Positions 15,168 through 20,470 of a stretch of DNA of 47,894 bases are shown here, in pieces (positions within the stretch are counted from its first letter, which is position 1; each line of letters begins with the position of its first letter). Made by a program: the position numbers and the translations under genes. This stretch comes from a virus, in the IMG/VR virus record IMGVR_UViG_3300029944_000016, positions 1-47,894 of that record, one strand, 5' to 3'. The notes beneath the pieces are model-generated. The model was given only the letters and a program-made list of their open reading frames with translations, was not told the DNA's origin and made no database searches.

Positions 15168-15334
15168 TATTTAATCTCCGGATATTCTTCTTGTTTATAT
15201 GCAAAAGTATAATTGTGATTTATGTCTTCACTATACCACTTCCTAATCTTAGCAACTTCTTTCTGTGTCATTGTTCCAATTTTAAATACTGGTTTGTCAT
15301 TTTCTAAAACTATTAGGTAATATAGTGTGCACAT
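15167..15334 (-). CDS. Hypothetical protein, 55 aa
   Basis: ATG at 15334 behind GGTGA. It begins MCTLYYLIVLENDKPVFKIG, a beta-hairpin-like pattern, followed by a helix (MTQKEVAKIRKWY). It is coupled to the acidic protein by TAATG. Unrecognised. Confidence 0.5.
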   Translation of the reverse strand: MCTLYYLIVLENDKPVFKIGTMTQKEVAKIRKWYSEDINHNYTFAYKQEEYPEIK

Positions 15335-15348
15335 AAATCACCATGTAA

Positions 15349-15495
15349 TCAATCAATTATAGAGTGTCCATAATCAGCTAACATCCTCATTGCATCAAAC
15401 TTATAATTACAGATGCCTCTTACATACTCCGTTTCATCTACCAGCTCAACTAAGTTCCATAAATGTGTATCGTAATGATATTTGATATATAACAT
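15349..15495 (-). CDS. Hypothetical protein, 48 aa
   Basis: A GGAGGG site precedes ATG 15495. The product begins MLYIKYHYDTHLWNLVELVD and ends in DYGHSIID. No family recognised. The 122 bases upstream (15496-15617) show no convincing coding frame with a start. Confidence 0.5.
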   Translation of the reverse strand: MLYIKYHYDTHLWNLVELVDETEYVRGICNYKFDAMRMLADYGHSIID

Positions 15496-15617
15496 ATTTT
15501 GTCCCTCCATAAGATGAAATTAAATCAAAGTGATCTAATACTCATCCTTTTTGTTTTTCTTAGCTCCTCGATTCCTTCCGGTATTTGTGTATGTCCTTAT
15601 CTCTTACTCTTTCACAC

Positions 15618-15734
15618 TTAAACTGTACGAATTTTATAAAAATATTTATTCAAACTAGCTAATTCGCCTTTTGTAGGTTGGTTTTTAAAATCTATCCATT
15701 CTTGACGCCATTTGCTAAAATATTGAATTCTCAT
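15618..15734 (-). CDS. Small basic peptide, 38 aa
   Basis: ATG at 15734 behind GGTGA. Basic and aromatic (MRIQYFSKWRQEWIDF). It is the first reading frame after the TTGCAC/TATAAT promoter. Short, so only moderately supported. Confidence 0.4.
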   Translation of the reverse strand: MRIQYFSKWRQEWIDFKNQPTKGELASLNKYFYKIRTV

Positions 15735-15776
15735 AAGTCACCACATTAATAATTAATTTATCTACCCTATGTATTA

Positions 15777-15804
15777 ATTATAGCACAACTTTTACACAGT
15801 GCAA
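15777..15804 (-). promoter_or_regulatory. Leftward sigma70 promoter
   Basis: On the minus strand: TTGCAC, 16 bases, TATAAT. It is positioned between the 67-aa gene and the 38-aa gene and closely resembles the one at 14943-14970. Confidence 0.6.
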
Positions 15805-15812
15805 CAGTTTTA

Positions 15813-16016
15813 TTAAACTATTTTACAAACCATCCATGAACAGTATACTTGAACCTTATTAGTAAGCTTAACATGAACAAAACACCATACTGGTATCAAC
15901 GCCAATTTGGGACTTATAGCAACACCTCTCCATACACCTTCCCAGACCTGCATAGTGTCTTGTAAGTCGTTAACCAAGCTTTCAACACAGTGATAGATGG
16001 TAGGTTCAGTTATCAT
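15813..16016 (-). CDS. Hypothetical protein, 67 aa, hydrophobic C-terminal half
   Basis: AGGAGC lies 8 bases before ATG 16016, supporting translation. The N-terminal half is helical and acidic; the C-terminal half (GVAISPKLALIPVWCFVHVKL) is hydrophobic. Its start is within 2 bases of the upstream membrane peptide stop. Unknown. Confidence 0.5.
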   Translation of the reverse strand: MITEPTIYHCVESLVNDLQDTMQVWEGVWRGVAISPKLALIPVWCFVHVKLTNKVQVYCSWMVCKIV

Positions 16017-16017
16017 G

Positions 16018-16128
16018 TTATTTAGCTCCTAGAACACACAACAAAGCAAAGAACCCCATAAACACTAAACCTAAAAGCGGCTGACCCATACAGAAGCAAA
16101 CTACAGTTAAACCAAAGATAACTTCCAT
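16018..16128 (-). CDS. Small membrane peptide, 36 aa
   Basis: AGAGGTG precedes ATG 16128. Nearly the whole product is hydrophobic (MEVIFGLTVVCFCMGQPLLG and onward), with a final AK, consistent with one long or two short TM helices. Host-membrane early peptide of unknown role. Confidence 0.5.
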   Translation of the reverse strand: MEVIFGLTVVCFCMGQPLLGLVFMGFFALLCVLGAK

Positions 16129-16138
16129 AAATCACCTC

Positions 16139-16285
16139 TTATTCACATTCATGATGTTCAAGTTCAATAATCAGTTCTTGTAATTCCTTGTTCTTCAATA
16201 TCCTATCTTGTATATAATAATTCTTAGCACGTCTTGTTTCTTCTAAATTCTTCATCTTATTAACTATGTTCTGTGATATGTTCAT
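16139..16285 (-). CDS. Hypothetical helical protein, 48 aa; first leftward gene
   Basis: ATG 16285 behind GGTGA. The product is a charged amphipathic helix (KNLEETRRAKNYYIQDRILKN is its core) with an acidic end. It is the promoter-proximal gene of the whole leftward early region, lying under a TTGTAT/TATACT promoter. Function unknown. Confidence 0.55.
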   Translation of the reverse strand: MNISQNIVNKMKNLEETRRAKNYYIQDRILKNKELQELIIELEHHECE

Positions 16286-16319
16286 AAGTCACCTATATAA
16301 TTAACTATCTCTTACTTAT

Positions 16320-16347
16320 AGTATAGCTCAACTATTACACAATACAA
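16320..16347 (-). promoter_or_regulatory. Leftward early promoter (sigma70)
   Basis: On the minus strand: TTGTAT, 16 bases, TATACT. It lies 35 bases upstream of the first leftward gene. It probably acts together with the stronger promoter at 16691-16719. Confidence 0.5.
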
Positions 16348-16464
16348 GTACCATATAATATTTATTTATCATTATTATCTATTCTACATATCCCTATATA
16401 TCATTATATACCATATATCTAATATATCTACTATGTATGCTATAGTTCATCATGTTTATCTCTC

Positions 16465-16605
16465 TCACTGTAGTCATAAGGTCACTATAGTCACTGTAGT
16501 CATGATAGTCACTATAGTTATTATAGTTATATGTTATTATATATTACTATAGTTATTATATATATTATTATAGTTATATGTTATTATATGTTATAGTCAC
16601 TGTAG
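16465..16605. repeat. Iteron-like TCACTRTAG repeats
   Basis: TCACTGTAG or TCACTATAG occurs at about 16465, 16482, 16491, 16510 and 16596, and the 13-mer TCACTGTAGTCAT occurs exactly at 16465 and 16491. The same core appears inverted (CAGTGACC) on the other side of the leftward promoter, at 16861, 16892 and 17143. It may serve as binding sites for a phage initiator or regulator. No gene occupies this stretch. Confidence 0.6.
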
Positions 16606-16652
16606 TTATATAGTTACTATAGTTATATAGTTACTATAGTTATATAGTACTA
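16603..16652. repeat. 17-bp AT-rich tandem repeat
   Basis: The unit TAGTTATATAGTTACTA is present exactly at 16603-16619 and 16620-16636, then with one base missing at 16637-16652. It lies just downstream (leftward) of the 16691-16719 promoter. Its very low melting stability would suit an unwinding element or an untranslated leader. Confidence 0.75.
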
Positions 16653-16690
16653 TAGTTATTACTACTATGGATCCCGGTGGACTATACGTT

Positions 16691-16719
16691 ATTGTACAAC
16701 ATATTTTACAATTTGTCAA
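16691..16719 (-). promoter_or_regulatory. Strong leftward promoter, copy 1
   Basis: On the minus strand: perfect TTGACA, exactly 17 bases, TACAAT. Its transcript would run through the 17-bp repeat array into the early genes. A very similar promoter, also with a TACAAT box and 17-base spacer, lies at 18488-18516 in front of a second AT-rich array. Confidence 0.7.
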
Positions 16720-17229
16720 GAACTATTTAATAACTACCTGTATAATAGTTAAATATAATTTACTATAAATTATCAATACTAGACTATTATTAATCACCTA
16801 TAATATAATCAATTACTTGAGTTAGCCGGAATTTCCGGGATACTGATACTATCGTGATTACAGTGACCATGATCCGACCATATGTGATACACAGTGACCA
16901 TCGTGACTGCTGTAACCATACAGTCACAGCACTCACTGCATTTATAATAAAAATGGCCTCCATGCACACAGGTACTACTGTCACAACAGTATGATTGTAT
17001 TGATATATCATATAACATACACAATAACCAGTTCATAAAGCGTTGATTGTATGTATGTATTATATATAACATATATAACATAATCATCTTAAGTCCATGA
17101 CAGTAATGTATTACATACCTACCCACCCAGGGGGAGTATATACAGTGACTTTGGTGACTGGCGCGTAGGTACTTGGCACTATATTGACCAATTTTTAAGA
17201 AAGTAGAGTAAAAAGTACTCAATTTTATA
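16720..17229. other. Non-coding control region, possible replication origin
   Basis: No frame here has both a start with a ribosome-binding site and protein-like composition. The minus-strand frames at 16790-17285 are Cys/His/Tyr-rich by repeat composition only. The stretch holds ACAGTGACCAT twice (16860 and 16891), ACAGTGACT (17142) and TATATAACATATATAACAT-like DNA near 17060. Sites, AT-rich DNA and divergent transcription together make it the best origin candidate, but this is inference. Confidence 0.4.
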
Positions 17230-17257
17230 GGAATCTCAGGTCTTTTTCTGAGATTCC
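17230..17257. repeat. Perfect 10-bp inverted repeat with 8-base loop
   Basis: GGAATCTCAG (17230-17239) and CTGAGATTCC (17248-17257) are perfect complements around GTCTTTTT. Neither strand continues into a clear U run, so it is not a typical terminator. A 5-bp hairpin (GAGTA/TACTC) lies just to the left at about 17207-17221. It could be an operator, a cruciform or a transcript-end structure between the two divergent units. Confidence 0.75.
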
Positions 17258-17319
17258 GTAGTATTTTCAAATGACTAAAAGTCAAACTGAAAAATTTACA
17301 AAATATTTGTCACAAACTA

Positions 17320-17347
17320 TTGCGTAATATTTACTCTGTGTTATAAT
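17320..17347 (+). promoter_or_regulatory. Rightward promoter of the regulatory mini-operon
   Basis: TTGCGT, 16 bases, TATAAT, placing the start point about 30 bases ahead of the 79-aa zinc-finger gene. The -10 is perfect. Confidence 0.6.
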
Positions 17348-17381
17348 TGGTCTATGTACTAACAACAGTGGGGTAAACACA

Positions 17382-17621
17382 ATGAACAGTAGATCACGTA
17401 TAAGCGAATTGTCAGACCAAGGTGAGGTTCCAGCAAAGAACTGTGACTGGTGCGGTAAGTTCACCAGTAAATGGGTTGTAGAGCTTGATAGAGACTATGG
17501 GGATACACTGTACTTCTGTTCTCAGGGTTGTGAAGATAATCACAGCCATGAGGAACATGAGTGGGGTAATGATATGGGTGATTTAGAGGAACAATATGGG
17601 ACAAGGGGTAATACACTATGA
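17382..17621 (+). CDS. Small zinc-finger protein, 79 aa
   Basis: CDWCGKF (about 21-27) and YFCSQGCEDNHSHEEHEW (about 44-61) give four cysteines and several histidines in a treble-clef-like spacing. The last third is acidic. It is the first rightward gene, behind a TATAAT promoter, with a GTGGGGT site before the ATG. It probably binds zinc and may regulate transcription or inhibit a host protein. Its stop overlaps the next start (ATGA). Confidence 0.65.
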   Translation: MNSRSRISELSDQGEVPAKNCDWCGKFTSKWVVELDRDYGDTLYFCSQGCEDNHSHEEHEWGNDMGDLEEQYGTRGNTL

Positions 17622-17791
17622 GTACAACAGCAGAATATGAAATAGTAACACAGCTCAAACGAATTGCGGACGCTCTGGAGGCGTTATCTGCACGCAACCC
17701 TTCCACCAGTACTACTAAGCCGGAAAAAAGAGCAGGAAGGTGCCTCTATGGAGCTGACAGCGGTATCATGGAGAAGATATATGAGAACTAA
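17618..17791 (+). CDS. Hypothetical protein, 57 aa
   Basis: Starts in an ATGA overlap with the zinc-finger gene. The N-terminal half is a helix (EYEIVTQLKRIADALEALSA), the kind of short coiled coil common in phage accessory proteins. A Ser/Thr linker and a Cys-containing tail follow. Unrecognised. Confidence 0.55.
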   Translation: MSTTAEYEIVTQLKRIADALEALSARNPSTSTTKPEKRAGRCLYGADSGIMEKIYEN

Positions 17792-18047
17792 GTTTCAAAT
17801 CTTTAAACTTTTGTGTAAATTGAACTACAATTACTTTAAGGCTGTGTTAACTTTACGAGTGCCAGTGTTACATACAGTACGTAATTGCTGGAATATAAGT
17901 CCAGAAGCCACTAGAGGTTTAAATATTACTTTTAAATTAATAAGGTTCAAATGTTCACAGAATGGACGTGTTGTTGAAATTGAAGAACCCATGGATGAAG
18001 TAATATCAATAACTTGTGAGAAACAAGATAGTCAATACTTAATATAA
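17781..18047 (+). CDS. Hypothetical protein, 88 aa
   Basis: Start chosen at ATG 17781, behind GGAG and overlapping the previous stop. An alternative ATG at 17748, behind GGAAGGTG, would add 11 aa. The product is basic at its N-terminus, then beta-rich with a C-terminal EIEEPMDEVISITCEKQ. Unrecognised; encoded between the zinc-finger gene and the Fis-like gene. Confidence 0.5.
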   Translation: MRTKFQIFKLLCKLNYNYFKAVLTLRVPVLHTVRNCWNISPEATRGLNITFKLIRFKCSQNGRVVEIEEPMDEVISITCEKQDSQYLI

Positions 18048-18063
18048 ACAATAGGATAACAAC

Positions 18064-18264
18064 ATGACTACAGCTAAAGAAAGAGAGACATTAACAAATG
18101 CTAATCATCTTAACTTAACATTGACACTCAGTAGGGTTGAGCGGGAGTTAATATTAGAGGCAATGGACTATACTAAACATAATCAGACACTTGCATCTAA
18201 GTTATTAGGTATATCTAGATCTAAGTTAAGATATAAGCTAAGAGAATATAAGGTTATTATATGA
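18064..18264 (+). CDS. Fis-type helix-turn-helix DNA-binding protein, 66 aa
   Basis: Residues 25-62 (VERELILEAMDYTKHNQTLA, then SKLLGISRSKLRYKLREY) match the Fis/NtrC C-terminal HTH: a helix with AxxxxxxNQTxAAxxLGISRxxLRxKLxxY spacing. At 66 aa it is essentially a stand-alone Fis HTH domain. It probably bends DNA and activates or represses phage promoters. It is the last gene of the rightward regulatory unit and lies next to repeats and promoters that are plausible targets. It is the best regulator candidate in a phage that lacks its own RNA polymerase. Confidence 0.8.
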   Translation: MTTAKERETLTNANHLNLTLTLSRVERELILEAMDYTKHNQTLASKLLGISRSKLRYKLREYKVII

Positions 18265-18402
18265 AACCATCATATAGATATAACCAATATTATAAGATAT
18301 ATGTACTAAATGTTAAGTACTTATATATGTATAGAAGTAATACATCTAAATACCCATTATATATTACTACTAGTGATAGTTTAATATATAATAATATATA
18401 AT

Positions 18403-18462
18403 AATATAGTTATTAGTAATATAGTTATTAGTAATATAGTTATTAGTAATATAGTTATTAGT
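18403..18462. repeat. 15-bp AT-rich tandem repeat, four exact copies
   Basis: AATATAGTTATTAGT repeats exactly at 18403, 18418, 18433 and 18448, with partial flanking units. It shares the ATAGTTAT core with the 17-bp array at 16603-16652 and, like it, lies just left of a leftward TTGACW/TACAAT promoter. It is not a CRISPR array: there are no spacers. Confidence 0.9.
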
Positions 18463-18487
18463 AATAGTAACCCAGTCGACTAAGTGT

Positions 18488-18516
18488 ATTGTACACTATT
18501 TTTTGTTAAAAGTCAA
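18488..18516 (-). promoter_or_regulatory. Leftward promoter, copy 2 (antisense to the regulatory operon)
   Basis: On the minus strand: TTGACT, exactly 17 bases, TACAAT. The surrounding bases resemble those of the 16691-16719 promoter: both have GACTA and TATTGTACA at the same places. It would transcribe through the 15-bp array and antisense to the genes at 17382-18264. Confidence 0.55.
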
Positions 18517-18544
18517 GTGTTTTAATATAAATGTTAGAAAGTTC

Positions 18545-18573
18545 TTGACATTTAGTCTTATTTGTGATATATT
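18545..18573 (+). promoter_or_regulatory. Rightward sigma70 promoter of the structured RNA
   Basis: TTGACA (18545-18550), 17 bases, TATATT (18568-18573). Predicted start near 18580, only 8 bases before the first hairpin of the RNA element. Confidence 0.7.
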
Positions 18574-18579
18574 GATAAA

Positions 18580-18856
18580 ATCATACAAAGTCCCCATTTA
18601 CCCCCATTATGGACTTAATGATGTGCCTAAAGGAGGCTTCGTATCTGATGAGTTGATGGGATCTCACAAACCCGCCGCCCCCTCTGGCGCACAGAAGGTG
18701 ACTGGCAATAGTGCCGAAACATTAAACCTGCTTACAAAGCTAATGGTATGAAAATCGAAGTTTGCATCTCGATAGCAGTAAATAGAGCCGCCAGCTCCCT
18801 GACATGCCTGTAGACTATGTCGAAAGCGTCACAGTAAGGCGGCCAGTGTTTTTATA
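18580..18856 (+). ncRNA. Candidate structured non-coding RNA, about 275 nt
   Basis: The stretch lies between a near-consensus promoter and a U run, and is locally more GC-rich than its flanks. Successive helices can be drawn: AAGTCC/GGACTT (18588-18593 with 18611-18616); GCCT/AGGC near 18625; CTGCT/AGCAG (18728-18732 with 18774-18778) stacked on ATCGA/TCGAT (18754-18758 with 18769-18773); and GCCGCC/GGCGGC (18787-18792 with 18838-18843) enclosing GACAT/ATGTC (18801-18805 with 18817-18821). The final helix runs into GTGTTTTT, a plausible terminator. No known RNA family is recognised. A short frame (ending at 18751) crosses part of it, so a leader with small ORFs is the main alternative. Confidence 0.45.
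18787..18855 (+). terminator. Probable terminator closing the structured RNA
   Basis: A 6-bp GCCGCC/GGCGGC closing helix with an internal 5-bp helix is followed by CAGTG and five T bases (18849-18853). The loop is long for a classical terminator, so read-through into the zinc-ribbon gene at 18871 is likely. Confidence 0.4.
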
Positions 18857-18870
18857 AATAAGAGACTGTA

Positions 18871-19059
18871 ATGTATAAATATTTTGAATATCAATGTGAA
18901 TCAAAGTGTTGCCTTGACGCACATATAGAAGAACGTTTTGTACACGATTCTGAAGAAAATGATCAATTATGTTCAAATTGTCAAGGTGTTATGACAAAGT
19001 ATTTAGGAGCTACTAGAGGATTTGTTAAGAACTCTTCAACTCCGTGTAAAAACAGTTAA
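18871..19059 (+). CDS. FmdB-like zinc-ribbon protein, 62 aa
   Basis: MYKYFEYQCESKCCLDAHIE resembles the N-terminus of FmdB-type zinc ribbons, and DQLCSNCQGVMTKYLGATRG supplies the second CxxC. The first knuckle is CESKCC rather than CxxCG, so its metal site may be altered. The family includes small putative regulators common in phages beside terminase genes. The frame starts after a possible AAGAGA site and could be read from the 18545 promoter if the preceding terminator leaks. Confidence 0.6.
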   Translation: MYKYFEYQCESKCCLDAHIEERFVHDSEENDQLCSNCQGVMTKYLGATRGFVKNSSTPCKNS

Positions 19060-19136
19060 GCATGCCACGCCAGTTTAGGCCGAACGTAATTACAACAGTC
19101 AGGTCGTTAAAGTTGAGTAGGCGTACCACGGCATGC
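19060..19136 (+). ncRNA. 77-nt nested-stem RNA element
   Basis: GCATGCC (19060-19066) pairs with GGCATGC (19130-19136). Directly inside, ACGCC (19067-19071) pairs with GGCGT (19120-19124), and AACG (about 19083) can pair with CGTT (about 19105). The 5' arm makes 12 continuous paired bases, against a 5-base bulge on the 3' arm. It begins right after the stop codon of the zinc-ribbon gene. The 7-bp closing helix and 77-nt size recall a tRNA, but there is no T-loop or CCA. It could be a processing site, sRNA, packaging signal or attenuator. Confidence 0.4.
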
Positions 19137-19140
19137 CCTT

Positions 19141-19228
19141 ATTACCGCTATAACAGTTAATTGTAATATTATTTATAAAATATAATACAAAAGTAATCAA
19201 TAAGTTAAGTAATTACCGTTAAAACAGT
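19141..19228. promoter_or_regulatory. Paired direct-repeat operators upstream of the late promoter
   Basis: ATTACCGCTATAACAGT (19141-19157) and ATTACCGTTAAAACAGT (19212-19228) differ at two of 17 positions and lie 71 bp apart, about seven helical turns. A half-site (TTACAACAGT) occurs near 19090. The right copy ends 11 bases before the -35 box at 19240, a good place for an activator such as the Fis-like protein or a host factor. Confidence 0.55.
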
Positions 19229-19239
19229 AAAAATAAGTG

Positions 19240-19268
19240 TTGACAAATATATTAAACTGTGTTATAGT
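19240..19268 (+). promoter_or_regulatory. Late-region sigma70 promoter
   Basis: TTGACA (19240-19245), 17 bases, TATAGT (19263-19268). It is among the best promoters in the window and faces the whole late operon. The predicted transcript begins near 19275, only about 35 bases before a terminator hairpin. Confidence 0.75.
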
Positions 19269-19308
19269 GTATTTACAGTCAACGAATCACCTGCTGCGAT
19301 TCTGATTG

Positions 19309-19339
19309 AAAGCCACACTTATTACAGGTGGCTTTTTTG
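19309..19339 (+). terminator. Intrinsic terminator just downstream of the late promoter
   Basis: AAAGCCAC (19309-19316) pairs perfectly with GTGGCTTT (19328-19335) around an 11-base loop, with a T run (19333-19338). Transcripts from the 19240 promoter would end after about 60 nt unless antiterminated, much like the lambda pR'-tR' unit with its short 6S RNA. A smaller GAATC/GATTC hairpin lies in the leader. Confidence 0.75.
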
Positions 19340-19371
19340 CTTGCCTAAAAATAATAAGAGCATACACTGCC

Positions 19372-19866
19372 ATGGGTTCAATACTTCTAATCATACCTGG
19401 TCTATTCGAACTACTTGAAAAAGTAATCGGCCCTATGTTCACATCTGCATCAAAATCATCAATTGTATCAAGCCTATTAGGAGCATCAGCAGATTCTGGC
19501 GGTGTAATGGGAGCTATTCAATCAGTATTCGGAAATCTAGAATCTGAAAAGTTAGCAGAAATTAAGGCTGGAGTAGAACTTCTTTTAGCTCAAGTTAATG
19601 AAAATACAAAAGAAGACGAATCACAAAGCTTTTTTCAACACGGATGGCGTCCTTTCCTGTGCTGGGGAATATGTATAATAGTTTTAACTCATTTTGGTTT
19701 CGCTGAATTCTTTAATATTAAACAATCTATTATCAATGGTGGCTTATTGGCTTCTCTTGATTCTGCAACACTTTTCTTCCTAGGGTCAATACTTGGCATT
19801 TACATGACTGCTAAGACTGTTGAACACGTAAATTCTAATAACTTAGCAGCGGATGATAGCAATTAA
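19372..19866 (+). CDS. Holin-like protein of the gene-transfer-agent 3TM type
   Basis: Start taken at ATG 19372 (MGSILLIIPGLFELLEKVIG). The longer frame from TTG 19306 would cross the terminator and is rejected. The 164-aa product has an N-terminal hydrophobic helix, a helical linker (LEIKAGVELLLAQVNENTK-like), the family signature WRPFLCWGICIIVLTHFGF and a third hydrophobic stretch near 125-145. This matches the GTA holin 3TM family, often encoded in phages and gene transfer agents. It lies in front of TerS rather than with the endolysin, so its role in lysis is not certain. Confidence 0.75.
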   Translation: MGSILLIIPGLFELLEKVIGPMFTSASKSSIVSSLLGASADSGGVMGAIQSVFGNLESEKLAEIKAGVELLLAQVNENTKEDESQSFFQHGWRPFLCWGICIIVLTHFGFAEFFNIKQSIINGGLLASLDSATLFFLGSILGIYMTAKTVEHVNSNNLAADDSN

Positions 19867-20288
19867 TGTACGAAATTGAATATAAAAGAGATACTAATCG
19901 TAGAATCATTGAATGTGGCAAGTTAGGAATGTCAATAATTCAAATGGCTGCAGAGTTAGGTGTTAGTAGGAAAACATTACTTCGTTGGTCTACCGACAGT
20001 TCAAAACCTGGGTTTATTGAAGCATTTGACCTTGCTCAGACGTATGCACAGGCGCATATGGAAGATATAGGGTTTAAAGGCATGAGAGGCATGTACAAAG
20101 GGTTTAATGGCCCTACATACCTTCAAACTATGAAAGTAAGGTATAAAGACGATTATTCAGAAGTAGATACTCATAAAGTAGACTTCAGCTCACTTGTTAA
20201 AGCAATGTCAGATACAGAAATCAATGATAAATTGAAAGAAATGATGGATAAAGCTAATAATCAATCAAATAAACTTAGTGGTGAGTAA
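19866..20288 (+). CDS. terS: Terminase small subunit
   Basis: 140 aa, with an N-terminal HTH (MSIIQMAAELGVSRKTLLRW, residues 24-43) for recognising the packaging site, a central region (FKGMRGMYKGFNGPTYLQTMK) as in phage small terminases, and a C-terminal acidic helix for oligomerisation. It starts at the base after the holin-like gene's stop and is separated from TerL by one 60-aa gene. Phage packaging sites often lie in or near terS. I cannot place the site here. Confidence 0.85.
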   Translation: MYEIEYKRDTNRRIIECGKLGMSIIQMAAELGVSRKTLLRWSTDSSKPGFIEAFDLAQTYAQAHMEDIGFKGMRGMYKGFNGPTYLQTMKVRYKDDYSEVDTHKVDFSSLVKAMSDTEINDKLKEMMDKANNQSNKLSGE

Positions 20289-20470
20289 TGATTTTATCAG
20301 TATTTGAGTATATAGATTATTATGCTATAGGTTATGAAGGACAACCAAAAACATTTATACCAAAATGTAAAATTTTACATAATTTAGACTATTTTCTACT
20401 AGATTCAAAAAATGATACTTATAGAACGTTAAAAATAGATAAAACTCTAGAAGAATGTTTTATAAAATGA
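20288..20470 (+). CDS. Hypothetical protein, 60 aa, between terminase genes
   Basis: Unrecognised. It contains VFEYIDYYAIGYEGQPKTFI and YFLLDSKNDTYRTLKI, a small beta-rich domain. It is coupled to both terminase genes: it starts on the last base of terS, and its TGA overlaps the TerL ATG. It is AT-richer than its neighbours and may be an insertion into the terS-terL pair. Confidence 0.6.
   Translation: MILSVFEYIDYYAIGYEGQPKTFIPKCKILHNLDYFLLDSKNDTYRTLKIDKTLEECFIK

Noticed and set aside
16481-16518. GTCACTATAG resembles the core of T7 promoters
   Set aside because: No single-subunit RNA polymerase is encoded, and the upstream part of a T7 promoter is missing. The motif is better read as an iteron-like repeat.
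16790-17285. Minus-strand frames of 73 and 158 aa in the control region
   Set aside because: Composition (H, C, Y, M-rich) follows from the local repeats, there is no ribosome-binding site, and they overlap each other and the promoter and repeat signals.
18403-18462. CRISPR array
   Set aside because: Four 15-bp units directly abut without spacers; there are no cas genes.
18646-18720. CTGATGAG ... CCGAAAC looked like a hammerhead ribozyme core
   Set aside because: The bases between them do not form the required stem II, and no cleavage-site helix could be drawn.
18503-18751. 82-aa frame over the structured RNA
   Set aside because: Begins inside the leftward promoter, crosses the rightward promoter and has no good ribosome-binding site. 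The last 40 residues look partly protein-like, so it is kept as an alternative in the RNA entry.
18787-18843. GCCAGCTCC and AGACTATGTC suggested a tmRNA end or a group I intron
   Set aside because: No CCA end, no P7 partner strand and no split gene around it.
19060-19136. tRNA gene
   Set aside because: 7-bp closing stem and right size, but no U8, no GG in the D-loop, no TTC loop and no anticodon arm of the right size.
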